From contig OX621251.1 in assembly GCA_951640165.1 (NCBI GenBank), forward strand, positions 28,544,893 to 28,608,892: a DNA stretch of 64,000 bases, read 5' to 3'. A program made the translations under genes and the position numbers. Under the pieces are notes generated by a model that saw nothing but the letters and a program-made list of their open reading frames with translations, was not told the origin of the DNA and ran no database searches. Of the stretch, positions 1-9,890 are shown in pieces. This stretch comes from Pseudoips prasinana (Eukaryota > Arthropoda > Insecta > Lepidoptera > Nolidae). Numbering within the stretch: the first letter of the stretch is position 1; every line of letters begins with the position of its first letter.

Positions 1-472
1 GTTTTATCGGTACGAAGGAGTCATTGAATGCTTTAATGGACGTGGCCTGTTCTCGATCGTATTCTTGGGCGGCGAGTAATATCGTACTCAGATAGGGTAG
101 AGTTCCTCATAGCCATTACAAGATGTATTGAAATAAAAATAAGTTCTGTAGTGCCCGATTACAAAAATAGAAAAGGTTTTTGTGGATCTTACAAATAATC
201 CAGCTTTGCCTGTCAGTGTTAACTTTTACCTTTCACAGTATTTGTATAGCATTCTTACTTTTTATTGAACGGTCCTAGTAGGCGGATATTGTAAATACAA
301 CGAGTAAAGTAAATAGTTTGGGCTCTTCAATCTACTCACAAATCCAAGTTGATGAAAATCAGTTCACGAAACACAGATTTTTTTTTGGATTTTGATACTA
401 AGTATCTATGTGAGATATTTACTAAATACTACTAAATATATTTATCATAGGTACATACATAATGCTTAAGAG
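1..472. other. unassigned AT-rich sequence
   Basis: No gene is recognised here. The first 100 bases are open in two forward frames and end at stops near positions 78 and 93, but neither peptide resembles a family I know. A short run with an AATAAAAATAA polyadenylation-like signal follows near 135. The upstream exons of the transporter found at 1199 were looked for here and not found. Confidence 0.4.
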
Positions 473-787
473 ATGTTTGCGACGGCTCGGACGGACGATT
501 TCCACGCTGTCATTCGCAAAATAACCGCATCCATCTTAACGAGAGTAAGAGACAGTAACAACAGCATTTTGAGAACGGTTGCTGAAAATTACAGCTCACC
601 TATTGTAGGAGAGTTTGTGCAGAGGGTAATAAAGTTAGGATGCTTTATTGCGTTCTGCACAGACAGAGTCCCTACCTTAATTTATAATACCTCCTCACCA
701 ATTTTCCTTACTAACATAAGTCACTTTACTAACATAATATGGATATGTATTGTTGTCCGAAATAAAAGTAATTTATTTATAATATGA
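473..787 (+). pseudogene. LINE reverse-transcriptase C-terminal fragment, same family as 25755-28553
   Basis: The frame opens with a peptide beginning MFATARTDDFHAVIRK, followed by TRVRDSNNSILRT. This matches the last 60 or so residues of the intact retrotransposon ORF at 25755-28553 (MFAEGRVDCFYATMRK, then RRVRDSPNTIL). The rest of the polymerase is absent, so this is a 5'-truncated dead copy. The 3' flank contains GTCCGAAATAAA near 755, which recurs in the third copy near 63728. The methionine at 473 is an internal residue of the parent protein, not a true start. Confidence 0.75.
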
Positions 788-859
788 ACAGAAATATGAT
801 AAATAAGTTCATGTGTTTAATTATAAGTATACAGCTAGTACCTTTTAGGAAAACTGTTA

Positions 860-1010
860 TGTACATCCCCATCTCTGTAACTCCTAGGTTGCCTGGAAGT
901 GATCACACCTTGTGATAAGGCCGCCATTTGTACTGTAATAGTTAGTATATGTTCTCAGGTTGATTGTTTCTTGAGGTTTACAATAAAGAGTTTTATCTAT
1001 CTATATATCT
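860..1010 (+). repeat. LINE 3'-terminal fragment with AATAAAGAG tail
   Basis: This is a short 3' UTR relic containing a GTTGCCTGGAAG...GATAAGGCCGCC block and ending in AATAAAGAGTTTTATCTATCTAT. The same tail occurs at 40150-40195 (+) and, inverted, at 4714-4852 and 46552-46690. It is typical of truncated lepidopteran Jockey-like LINEs. No coding part remains here. Confidence 0.7.
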
Positions 1011-1198
1011 AGATCGAGTCCATAAACTATATATATATGCTTCAATAAATGTTTGACGGCAATTTTATATGCACGATAAAGAAATAAACAAAATACCAAT
1101 CGGATAGTTAAAAATATTCAAGTTTTATCTACGTGCTTCTTTGTATGAATTAGCTTTATTTTTTTCTCTGATAATTTCTTTATTTTTATTTTTTTCAG

Positions 1199-1326
1199 AA
1201 CATTGGCGATATCACTTATGATGGTAAGCGGACGTATCGGCACACTAACAGGCAACATCGGTTTCCCAATACTCTTAAACATGAGCTGTGTTACACCGTT
1301 CTTCACGATAGCTGGAGCTATGATTT
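1199..1326 (+). CDS. penultimate coding exon, SV2-like MFS transporter
   Basis: A pyrimidine-rich tract ending TTTTTTCAG precedes the exon, and GTACGT follows it. Read with one leading base, the exon encodes 42 residues including SLMMVSGRIGTLTGN and GFPILLNMSC...PFFTIAGAMI. This is the pattern of the last transmembrane helices of SV2-like (synaptic vesicle glycoprotein 2-related) major-facilitator proteins: a GR.GT..GN motif, a helix containing FP.L, then C..PFF. The exon ends one base into a codon, and that phase fits the exon at 3765. Membrane transport of an unknown substrate is the family-level role. Upstream exons are not in the window. No frameshift is seen, so the gene may be functional, but only about 54 residues can be judged. 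Confidence 0.72.
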
Positions 1327-1357
1327 GTACGTATCGTTAAGAAGAAATCAGTATATT

Positions 1358-1815
1358 CTTCATCATCAGTTTAGTCGCAAACCGTCCATTACTGGACAAA
1401 ATCTGAACTGAACAATGGCCCCTAGTGACTGCTCACGACCCTCCTCTATATAACAAACCATCTTTCGATTCCTGGTCGCCACTCAAAAACCCTTCTGCCT
1501 GTGTCTATGGCCGTTGGTTCTGCAAGTGTTGTGTCCCGTCCACTGCCACTTCAGTTTGACAATTCTTCGGGCTGAGGCCATCAATTTCACAAACGTTATG
1601 TCCCACCCACTGCCACTACAGTTTGACAATTCTTCGGGCTGAGGCCATCAATTCCTCAAACGTTATGTCCCACTCACTGCCACTACAGTTTGACAATTCT
1701 TCGAGCTATGTCAGTTACTATAGTTTGCCTGCGGATTTGTGATACTTCTGATTTGATCTCGCAAGGAACCCTCTCCATTGCTCTTTAGGTGATCTTAAAC
1801 TTTTAATGTGGACTA
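1358..1815 (-). mobile_element. RTE-type LINE 3' fragment
   Basis: CATCATCAGTTTAGTCGCAAACCGTCCA followed by a TACTGGACAAA block is the reverse complement of an RTE LINE tail, in which the polymerase ends near QQW-TSFG and an ATG-rich tail follows. Similar tails lie at 13935, 16891, 51045 and 52977. The body matches the 51045-51350 copy (GTGGCCGCCACTC, CACTGCCACTTCAG). It lies inside the intron of the SV2-like gene and contains a local triplication of a 67-bp unit, listed separately. Confidence 0.65.
1541..1735. repeat. 67-bp tandem triplication inside the RTE fragment
   Basis: CACTGCCACT begins at 1541, 1608 and 1675, giving an exact 67-base period. Each unit contains CAGTTTGACAATTCTTCG. The third unit is partial. 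The related RTE fragment at 51045-51350 has this segment only once, so the expansion arose after insertion. Confidence 0.85.
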
Positions 1816-2049
1816 TAGTATAGTCACTAAAGGGGGCCATTGTTAGTGCATTCGTAGCTCTAGATATTAGACCTACCATATACATGGTATCCATGTAGTG
1901 ATAACCGGTAGCAAAGTTTAAGCGCCTCGCTTAAACGAGCAGAATTCTTTCGTTCTGTGAACAGTTCAACAAGCAGTAGCTTCACTTACAGAATACGCCG
2001 CTGGCAATATCCTATTTATTAGTTAATATTAATTCTAACTACTTCTATT

Positions 2050-2239
2050 AGGACTCCGCTTGTGCTATGGAAATCGGATAACTGATACACTACATATACT
2101 ACTTTTCTTTTGTATAATTACACCCAGACTCAAGACACACATACATGTTCATGCATACAAATATCTGCCCTGGGTGAGAATCGAACCCGCGACCTCTGGC
2201 ATGAAAAGCAAGAATTTACCAACCACGCCAACAGGCCCT
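2050..2239 (-). mobile_element. tRNA-derived SINE, family 1
   Basis: On the - strand this reads as a tRNA-like head (GGCGTGGTTGGTAAAT, then a B-box with GGTTCGATTC), a middle containing ACATGTATGTG and TAATTATA, and a 3' part with TTTCCATAGCACAAGC. The 3' end is missing. The head carries A-box and B-box pol III promoter elements. It lies in the intron of the SV2-like gene. Confidence 0.8.
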
Positions 2240-3506
2240 TTTAAATTTGGGTCTAAATATAGATAAAATACTGAATGACTGAACTGTTTTAGACTTAAAT
2301 AATCTTTTTGCTAATCTTTAGGTATACTATCAAGTAGTCCCTTTCAAAGTCTTTGTAAGTGACAGCACAAAATTAATAAGTTGGTATTTATTCCCCCTAA
2401 AGCACATTAAATAAGATTATTTGGCAACCCGGAGATGTTATATCTTGAAACTTTTATGCAGAGGACTAGCAATAAAAGAACTTTATAAGCCATAATTTGG
2501 ATCCACGAATCCTGGATCCACGGAGAACACACACGTACGAAAAAGTAGTAGTAATAGACTTTATTTCATTTTCTGAAACTTTACGTTTCAGGTTTTGAAA
2601 TACAAAATGAGCTTCATGTATATATACTGATCTTATCCATAAATATGGCGCTGATATATTTTTTTTAACTAAGCACTGAAATTGGTTGTTCATTTACTCT
2701 TCAAAGATGGAATCTGTTGCCGAGATAGAATTCTAAGGCCGTCGAGCTACTCGATATTTTTTTTGTTCCTTTTTTAATATACATCGCCCGCACTAGGAAA
2801 ATTGGTCCCTGTGTCGTCGGGCACTTTATATACATAAAATTGACGGACACAAATTACATACAGGCTCAGAACAAGTATTTAGGGGTCACATAAATAGTTG
2901 TACTGTGCGGGAATCGAACCCGTGGCACAAAGTGGCGAGGCGACTGTCTTTACCGCTGCACGTGTGAGCAGTCAAAATAGAGCTATTGAGATGATTAAAG
3001 TGAATTATTAAACAGAACACACGAATAAACTGTCTTCCCCTTAACAAATATGACTAAGGAACGTCCTTGGACTGATTCTTAGAATATTTATGTTTATATA
3101 GAAGTTTAGGTTAATATAAAATGACTTAAGTCTCTAGGCCATATTACTTTCAAGGAAAGTCTCAAACTTACCTCTAGTGCTTTATTAAATAAAAATAAAT
3201 ACTAACTAATTATTTAAATCAACTCATGGATGAATTTATCGAAATATTTGTGTTTGCCGTAGCCTAGAAAGAATGACAGGGCCCTCTAATACCATCCCAT
3301 GGGTTTCATGAAAGGCAACTAAGGGATACACCAGGTAGTCTGGCAGCGGCGCCTCCTGTATATTAGCTACCATTGAACTGCGGTCGCCAACTGCTATACC
3401 AAGCACGGAGACGCCAAAAACCAAACCCCTCCAAATCCAAAAAAGGTCTCCAAAAGAAAAACCTTTGGGGGAGGTATATGTCCATTGGATTTTAAATTGT
3501 ATTAAT
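2240..3506. other. intron sequence with degraded repeats
   Basis: This is the remainder of the intron between the two transporter exons. A segment at about 3280-3425 contains CCCATGGGTTTCATGAAAGGC followed by AACTAAGGGATAC, which I recognise as a common dispersed lepidopteran repeat. The SINE-like block at 2850-2980 is listed separately. No coding exon was seen. Confidence 0.5.
2850..2980 (-). repeat. second type of tRNA-headed SINE-like repeat
   Basis: The - strand contains a B-box-like GGGTTCGATTCCCGC and a preceding A-box-like segment around a possible tRNA fold. The body differs from the family 1 SINEs. It is truncated and has no clear 3' tail. Confidence 0.5.
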
Positions 3507-3745
3507 GGGCCGTTTGGCGTGGTTGGTAGATGATTGCCTTTCACGCAGCAGGTCGTGGATTCGATTCCCACTCAGGGCAGATATTTTTCCTGTGGCTGGG
3601 TGTAATTATCCATATAAGTATGTATTTACAAAAGAAAAGTAGTATATGTAGTATATCAGGTATCTGATTTCCATAGTATAAGTTTTGCTTAATTTGGGAT
3701 CAGATGGCTGTGTGTGAATAATCCCAGGATATTATAATAAAATAA
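3507..3745 (+). mobile_element. tRNA-derived SINE, family 1
   Basis: The copy starts with GGGCCGTTTGGCGTGG and has the B-box GGATTCGATTCCC at about 3551. It runs through TAATTATCCATATAAGTATG and the conserved 3' block (TTTCCATAGTATAAG, TTTGGGATCAGATGG) to a tail ending CCCAGGATATTATAATAAAAT. The 3' end is only about 20 bases upstream of the splice acceptor at 3764, so it forms part of the polypyrimidine/branch region of the last intron. Confidence 0.85.
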
Positions 3746-3764
3746 CTTTACATTTTTATTTCAG

Positions 3765-3802
3765 GTGTAACTATAATATCGTTTTTCTTGCCAACGAAGT
3801 AG
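3765..3802 (+). CDS. terminal coding exon, SV2-like MFS transporter
   Basis: The acceptor TTTTTATTTCAG precedes position 3765. Joined in phase to the exon ending at 1326, the sequence completes a cysteine codon and continues VTIISFFLPTK before a TAG. The join gives a last transmembrane helix followed by the LPTK-type cytoplasmic end common in SV2-like transporters, which supports both the splice and the family assignment. A 52-codon open frame in another phase across 3766-3926 is not in the splice phase and is judged incidental. The stop comes directly after the LPTK motif; relatives often carry a few more residues. Confidence 0.68.
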
Positions 3803-4713
3803 TCGCAGCAATCAATAAGGGATTAGAATCTTCATCGTATGATGACCTCACAATATACCTTGAAGATGGCAAAAATGTGGTGTTTCTCCAAAAAAGCCAG
3901 AAACCAAGAATTGAATTGAAAACGTAGCTGATGTAGGAAGACTAGATGTGTAAAATTATAAAAATGTGTAAAAAAAACATCTTATCAAATATACTAAAAG
4001 CAACAGAAACTGGAAAATATTGAATACATCTGTTGTAAAAACTTTTAAGAGTACTCTTTATAGGGGTGTATATAATGGCTTAGTAATTTAATTGAATCAT
4101 TGTATACTTTATTGTGCTCTAATTTTGATTCTTTAGATCTTGTGTATCTGTCTTTAGAATAGACAGCTAAATACAATTTCTGATCCCAATCTCTTGGTCA
4201 TTTGTCTACTAGCCTGTAGACAATTGACCAAGAGATTGGGATCAGAAATTGTCTTTAAATTGAGTATAAGTTCAAGCAATACTATCTTAATTAATACAGT
4301 TTGTTAGTGTTTATTTAATAATTAGGTTCAATTTTAGACGTAGTTATATTTTATGCTATAGCTGATGATGATATTATTGTTTTTAGACATATTATTGTTA
4401 TAAGTGTTTTCTGTAATTTATATACCTATCTACTAATAATTAATTGATATAAATACTATTTTTAATTAACGTGGCGACTTACTAGTTCAATAATGTCTAC
4501 CTACTACTACTTTTTATAATAAATTTAATTAGAAAATGTAATCTAACATAAATGCATACTTATTTTAATTATATATAGAAATGGTAAATATGTAGATGAA
4601 TTATAGAGTAAGATTTTATATTCTTAGGAAATAATAATTTAAAATCTACAATAAGGACTTAACATAATCAAGTATAATTCTACATATTATAATAAAAGCA
4701 ATTATTTGTTCTA
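3803..4713 (+). other. probable 3' UTR and downstream flank of the SV2-like gene
   Basis: This AT-rich sequence directly follows the stop codon. Candidate polyadenylation signals (AATAAA) occur near 4519 and 4691, but the true end cannot be chosen by eye. A strong hairpin at 4174-4251 lies within it. No coding sequence is recognised. Confidence 0.5.
4174..4251. repeat. 35-bp hairpin
   Basis: The arms at 4174-4208 and 4217-4251 are reverse complements with a single mismatch, separated by 8 bases. The arm contains GATCCCAATCTCTTGGTC. This could be a small foldback element or a 3' UTR structure. Confidence 0.9.
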
Positions 4714-4852
4714 ATAGATAGAGAGAATACTCTTTATTGTACACACTCAGGCGGAAAGAAAATACATCGGATATAATAAAAAGAACATAAGGTACAATGG
4801 GCGGTCTTCTCACCTTAAGCGATCTCTTCCAGACAACCTTTGGATGGACAGG
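4714..4852 (-). repeat. LINE 3'-terminal fragment
   Basis: ATAGATAGAGAGAATACTCT followed by TTATTG is the inverted form of the LINE tail at 40150-40195. Further in, GGGCGGTCTTCTCACC and TCTTCCAGACAACC match the inverted block near 46640. It is a truncated copy without coding sequence. Confidence 0.75.
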
Positions 4853-5732
4853 AACTGAAAGTAAAGTAAACAGTAGCAGGAGTGAGTTCTAATGTTACCA
4901 TTAAATTAAATTATACCTTGGTTCTAATGTTATCATCAGAACAAATAATGAACTTAAATAATAAGTTTATTGGAGAAATAATTATGTATTTATGATTAAT
5001 GTATAAGAATTTATTATATTGTAATTATGTACCCATATGTATGCAGTTTAAGTTGTCAAAAAAATATTCTCATGTTTTTGTTGGCTAATTGAATGCAAAC
5101 CTTTTGGGTGGAAACCTGTAAAGATAATTATGTTGTTGTGAATAAATAAATAAATTTTGAGTTAAAATGTATAATGCCATGGAAATATATTTTTTATATT
5201 CATTATTATATTTTATAGTCATATGCATCTATGACCTTTGGTCAAAAAAATCTTTTGGTTACTATTTAATGTTCATAATGTGGCTATACTCAATAAATAA
5301 ATAAATAATCTAAGGGGGATGCCTTTTGTCAACATGATTGTAGTAAAAGGTTACAGACTAATTATGAAATTCCATATCCATTTATAATGTGGAATTTACA
5401 GTTAACGAGCGTCTGTGACTTTTTTACGCGACACCCTCGCCTAGATAAAAGTAAACTTAATGAATGAAATTTGGTAAAAATCCAAATATCACTTATCAAA
5501 ACACTTAAATAACTTATAGATTGTAGTATTCAACACTAACACAAAACTAGAAACAGAACACGGATGGGAACAATCATTAAAGAGCAAAAAAAAACATAAT
5601 TTCAACAGCGAACCTCTCACACACTGACCCGTTGCAGAGCTGCGGGATGTATGGATGTTTGTTACTCTTTCAGGAAAAAAAGAAACATTTTTTGATGAAA
5701 CTTTATATTAATGTAGATTGCGTGAATTATAC
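4853..5732. other. unassigned AT-rich sequence with LINE-like tails
   Basis: Two AATAAATAAATAAA runs (about 5142 and 5290) look like 3' ends of degraded LINEs. Nothing coding is recognised. Confidence 0.4.
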
Positions 5733-5970
5733 AGGCCGGTTGCCTTCCACGCCGCAGGTCGTCGGTTTGATTACCTGTGCTGCCGAACATGTTTGTATAT
5801 CCTGAGTCTGGGTGTAATTATCTATATAAATATGTATTTACATTAGAAACTTTGTATACCTCTATATAGTATTTCAGTAATCTGGTTTCCATAGTATAAG
5901 TTCCGTTTAGTTTGGGATCAGATGGCCGTGTGTTAATAATGTCCCAGGATATTATTATACATCTAAATAA
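5733..5970 (+). mobile_element. tRNA-derived SINE, family 1 (diverged head)
   Basis: A GCCTTCCACGCCGCAGGTCG block and a damaged B-box (GGTTTGATTACC) are followed by the usual body (TAATTATCTATATAAATATG) and 3' block (TTTCCATAGTATAAG, TTTGGGATCAGATGG). The copy ends CCCAGGATATTATTATAC. The altered B-box suggests it is inactive. Confidence 0.8.
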
Positions 5971-6279
5971 CACATAGAGTATAATTTGTTACATTTTGTG
6001 AACTGTTTAGGGCTTTTGTGTTTCTAAAGCTAAATCGGTATAATATTATTAGGTACTAAGCTTTAGTATAAATTATCTACAATACATATTCAGATAAGCC
6101 ACCAAGCTTATATAGAGACTTTAAACAAAACTCAACACAATTACAAAGCAGTCCCTCCTCCTACACAAAGTATTTGTATCTTATTTAAACTCAAACTGTC
6201 TTCAAAGGACATTCTACACAATATTTGGCTTATAAACTGGTGTACGGGAAAATTATTTATATTCCTAATTACATCTTTT

Positions 6280-6420
6280 ATAAGGTCAGTGTTTACCCTC
6301 TGGTGTCAGAGTTGTACCCGGTAAGGCCTCTGACATGACTTATTGATTATTGTCTTTATAGACAAAAGTCAATATGCCATGTCAGAGGACGTACTGGGCA
6401 GCTTGAATAACTGAAATGGG
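6280..6420 (+). repeat. dispersed repeat F, folded copy
   Basis: It contains GTGTCAGAGTTGTACCCG and GGCCTCTGACATGAC, the signature shared with copies at 12305-12490, 29200-29440 (-) and 50450-50755. Here CCTCTGACATG (6327-6337) is repeated inverted at 6378-6388, forming a hairpin. The family type is not certain. Confidence 0.6.
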
Positions 6421-6424
6421 GGGA

Positions 6425-6705
6425 CAGACGGACCCATAAAAAATTCGGCCAAGCGCGAGTCGGACTCACGCACTCCGTACCATTATCTATAAAAACGAAC
6501 AAAAAATTCACGTTTGATGTATGGGAGCCCCCTTAAATATTTATTTTTAAGGGGGCAACATAAATACATCATCTGTGAAAATTTCAACTGTCTAACCATC
6601 ACGGTTCATGAGATACAGCCTTATGACAGACGGGCAGACAGACAGTGAAGTCTTAGTAATAGGGTCCCGTTTTACCTATTGGGTGCGGAACCCTATAAAA
6701 TATAT
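6425..6705 (+). repeat. dispersed repeat G
   Basis: It begins with a GGCCAAGCGCGAGTCGGACT block, has a middle CACGTTTGATGTATGGGAGC and a GACAGACGGGCAGACAGACA stretch, and ends with GGGTCCCGTTTTACC...GGTGCGGAACCCT. The same units occur at 8400-8955, 21425-22012 (-), and split at 55588-55836 plus 61243-61292. No coding capacity. Confidence 0.75.
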
Positions 6706-7104
6706 ATTTTCTTTACTGTTTGTAAGCTATTATTACTGTACCATCATTGTTAGCTTGACACCCGTCTGCTCTGTACTAACAATAAGTACTTTCATACATC
6801 CTTTTCTGAAACATTGTTTGAAAGACAAAAGAACTGGTAATAATTAAATAGAATAATTTATTCACAACTGCTGCTGAGGGCTTGCACCTGACATGCTAAT
6901 TAGGTCGGTTGATAGGGCTGTCAAGTTGAGTTTGTATACCTAAGCGAATATTATTTTGTTGCATGCAAAATTGTATTTCCAGTTTTATAAATTGTTAATT
7001 GGAACGTTATTTATTGATGACGGAAAAGCCAATGTAAACAGCGCATTGATTTATCCAAAATTGAATTGAAACGCTTTTTTTAGATTGAAAATGAAGACGG
7101 ATAT

Positions 7105-7828
7105 AAATAAAAAAAAACTTCGTTTAAAAAAACCGACTTCAAATACTAAAAATTATAAAAAAATATCTTAATAAAGATTCAATTTAACACATCTCTTATG
7201 CAAACCTAATACCTTTAATATTAATGAAATACTATAATTTGTATGTGCTACTTATTGGTAGGTTTGAAGTCGGTGCCAAGCCGAATGTAATAGTAGATAC
7301 CACACTCGCCGCGCGTATTTTCAGCGGGATAGCTTCGAATTTCTACACAAACAACCCAAGCGGACACACGTCGTTGACGGTCGTCTCGCAATATAGTAAA
7401 ATTTTGAAGCGTTGTCTTCTAATTAATTATTTATCTGTTTGTTATTCAGGGCCAAATATATTCATATATACGCATAATATAGATTTATTATAACTATAGT
7501 AACTCATTCAGTTATTAATATTAAATATATTTTTATGATACAGTTTCATCTGTTTCATATTAATTCACATTGTTCTTTATAACCTTTAGTGTAGGAATTT
7601 CATCACAAAGTATGAAAGCTGTATGTAATGTTAACTTGTATTTTGCCTAGGGCTTGGCACCGACTTCAAACCTATCAATAAGTAGCACATACAAATTATA
7701 CTATTTCATTAATATTAAAGGTATTAGGTTTGCATAAGAGATGTGTTAAATTGAATCTTTATTAAGATATTTTTTTATAATTTTTAGTATTTGAAGTCGG
7801 TTTTTTTAAACGAAGTTTTTTTTTATTT
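7105..7828. mobile_element. non-autonomous element with 178-bp terminal inverted repeats
   Basis: Positions 7105-7282 and 7651-7828 are near-perfect reverse complements, starting AAATAAAAAAAAACTTCG and ending GTCGGTGCCAAGCC. The 368-base interior includes CCACACTCGCCGCGCG and no recognisable transposase. The long arms and lack of coding suggest a MITE or foldback transposon. GAAGTCGGTT also occurs near 9418, suggesting other degraded copies. A forward open frame at 7224-7493 simply runs through the arm and is not a gene. Confidence 0.85.
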
Positions 7829-8104
7829 GTTACTTTTTAGTGTCTAACTATGGGTCGCACTACGAAAGGTGCCGCGCGCCAAAACTATAGGTCCCAACAA
7901 ACGAGAACGGAAAATAGAAATATCCTCCGAAAAAATGTTGCTCGAAACTCTTTTTCACGTTATTGAGAGATAGTGAATGATCGAAAAAAACCGTTTGTAA
8001 AGTAAGAAAAACTACATAAAATTACGTTCACTCTAAGAAAACTTGCACAGTACGAGTCTAGACTCACTAAGATTCATGAAAGTCTGAACAGCAAGCGCAT
8101 AGGT
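7829..8104. other. unassigned sequence
   Basis: It contains GTGCCGCGCGCC near 7870 and nothing else recognisable. Confidence 0.3.
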
Positions 8105-8398
8105 TAGGCCGTATTTATAACGCTAACGAGTCTGTGTGCTGAGGGCTTATAGACTAGGTGTTATTAATGATCGAATCACCATCAAGTCAGCTGAGCATAA
8201 GGCATGAGTCTAAAAAGAATAGGTCTTATTAATGATCGATTAGCCAACGAGTCTTCTGAGCAGAGGGCTCATAGCCTAGGTCTTATTTATGATTGATTAG
8301 CTAATGAGTCTGCTGGGCAGAGGGCTGTTAGACTAGGTCTTATTCATTAGCCATCGAGTCTACTGAGAAGAAGGCTCATAGACTGGGTCGTATTGATG
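8105..8398. repeat. degenerate minisatellite, unit about 48-64 bp
   Basis: About five units share GGTCTTATTAATGATCGATT, then AGTCT.CTGAGCAGAGGGC and ATAGACTAGG. The AGTCT/AGTCA anchors are near 8130, 8184, 8240, 8306 and 8354, so spacing is irregular. Units differ by substitutions and small indels, indicating an old array. Confidence 0.75.
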
Positions 8399-8399
8399 A

Positions 8400-8955
8400 T
8401 TAAGACATTGAGAGAGTTCGAGTCGGACTCGCCCGTGAAAGGCGGAATTGTTTTTTTCCGTAGCAGCAAGTATTTGAGTTGATAGAATGGAAGGTAAATT
8501 GCAGTTTACGATTTATAACGCCTTAAAAAACTACTTACTAGATCTTGTTCAAACCAATTTTCGGTAGACGTTTGCATGGTAATGTACATCATATATTTTT
8601 TTTAGTTTGATTATTATCTTATCTTAGAAGTTACAGGGGGGGGGGGGGGGGGGGTTACGCCTTTGGAAGTGGCTCTCGCGCAAACTATTTAGTTAAGTAG
8701 TGTATGGGTTTGATGAAAATATTTTTTTTTGAATTCAGATATATTATAAGTATGGGGAACCTCCAAAATTTATAATTTGTTTTTCCGTTTTTGTGTCAAA
8801 ATTTTAATGCGGTTTACAGAATACATTTACTTACCAAGTTTCAACAATATAGTTCTTATAGTTTCGGAAAAAAGTGGCTGTGACATACAGACGGACAGAC
8901 AGACAGACATGACGTTCCGTTTTTTACCATTTGGTTACGGAACTCTAAAAATGGC
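8400..8955 (+). repeat. dispersed repeat G, long form with 19-base G run
   Basis: It starts with GAGTTCGAGTCGGACTCGCC and ends at TTTGGTTACGGAACTCTAAA. It carries a run of 19 Gs (8636-8654). The inverted copy at 21425-22012 has the matching C run (11 bases) at the same place. A stretch TGACATACAGACGGACAGAC precedes the GTTCCGTTTTTTACC end. A short forward open frame (8777-9091) runs through it but is not a recognised gene. Confidence 0.75.
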
Positions 8956-9380
8956 AGCTATTCCGCATCAAACTAAAGAAGAATCACGTAAATCGGTTCA
9001 TAAACCTCAGCGTAATCGGTGTACGTACATAAAAAAATGCGCTTGTGCTAAAACGTGCTTTTCCAAAAACGAGCATATACGCGAGTATTAAACGCTAGTC
9101 GTCTGAAACTGTTCTTTATGTTCATGACAAGAAACACTTGGACAGTATGAGTCTAGCTAGACTGGCTAAGTTTTAAAAACGTCTGTGCCAAAGACAATTA
9201 CATCGTCCACATAAACAAAAATTTTCATACAAAAATGTCCATAAAATGAAAACTACTGGGCCAAAATATATAATTTTTTTAATGGGACCAAATGGCAACT
9301 ATTTCGCATCAAACTAAAAAAGAATCACGTAAATCGAATCATAAATCTCCGAGTAATCGGTGTACATACATAAAAAAAAA
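8951..9380. repeat. about 90-bp direct repeat, 340-bp spacing
   Basis: Segments near 8951-9040 and 9291-9380 both read AATGGCA.CTATT.CGCATCA, then AAGAATCACGTAAATCG and AGTAATCGGTGTAC or a near variant. The second is followed by poly-A and a CCTTTTGAAGTCGGTTAAA end that recalls the arms of the element at 7105-7828. Confidence 0.7.
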
Positions 9381-9431
9381 AAAAAATACCGGTGAACTTG
9401 AGAACCTCCTCCTTTTGAAGTCGGTTAAATA

Positions 9432-9503
9432 GAATTTCATTACATGACACACAATTTTAAATGAAAATGTACATTTAAAATTGTGTGTCATGTAATGAAA
9501 TTC
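9432..9503. repeat. perfect 32-bp palindromic hairpin
   Basis: The arms at 9432-9463 and 9472-9503 are exact reverse complements with an 8-base loop. The arm contains TCATTACATGACACAC. Confidence 0.95.
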
Positions 9504-9606
9504 AATTTTATATCCATCTTCATATAAAAAATCTATTTATATAATTTAAAGTGATAAACAATGAAATCCATACTGTTATATAAATTCCAAAAAACCTTAT
9601 GCAGAG

Positions 9607-9651
9607 AGTTATTAGAACCAGTCTTATAATATAAGACTGGTTCTAATAACT
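9607..9651. repeat. 21-bp hairpin
   Basis: AGTTATTAGAACCAGTCTTA and its exact reverse complement surround a 3-5 base centre. Confidence 0.93.
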
Positions 9652-9890
9652 ATTTATAATATATTTTTTTCTCTTAGAGACACATGATTATATGAAACTT
9701 AATAAATTATAGCCTATGCGTTATTCAGATACATAAGCTATATTTATTACTACAAAGTTTCATCAAAATCCATTCAGTAGTTTTTTGCGAGAAAGAGTAT
9801 CAAACATCCATACATCCAGTGAGTAGGGATATATTCACAAACTTCGTAATTATAAAATTAGTAGGATTTACAAATATTAAAATGCCATAG

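Noticed and set aside
3766..3926. 52-codon frame YNIVFLANEVV...RIELKT after the splice acceptor
   Set aside because: It is out of phase with the upstream exon, while the other phase gives the expected LPTK transporter end. Its length is not unusual for chance.
7224..7493. 89-codon open frame
   Set aside because: It runs from an inverted-repeat arm into the element centre, has no recognised domain, and the arm is non-coding in its other copy.
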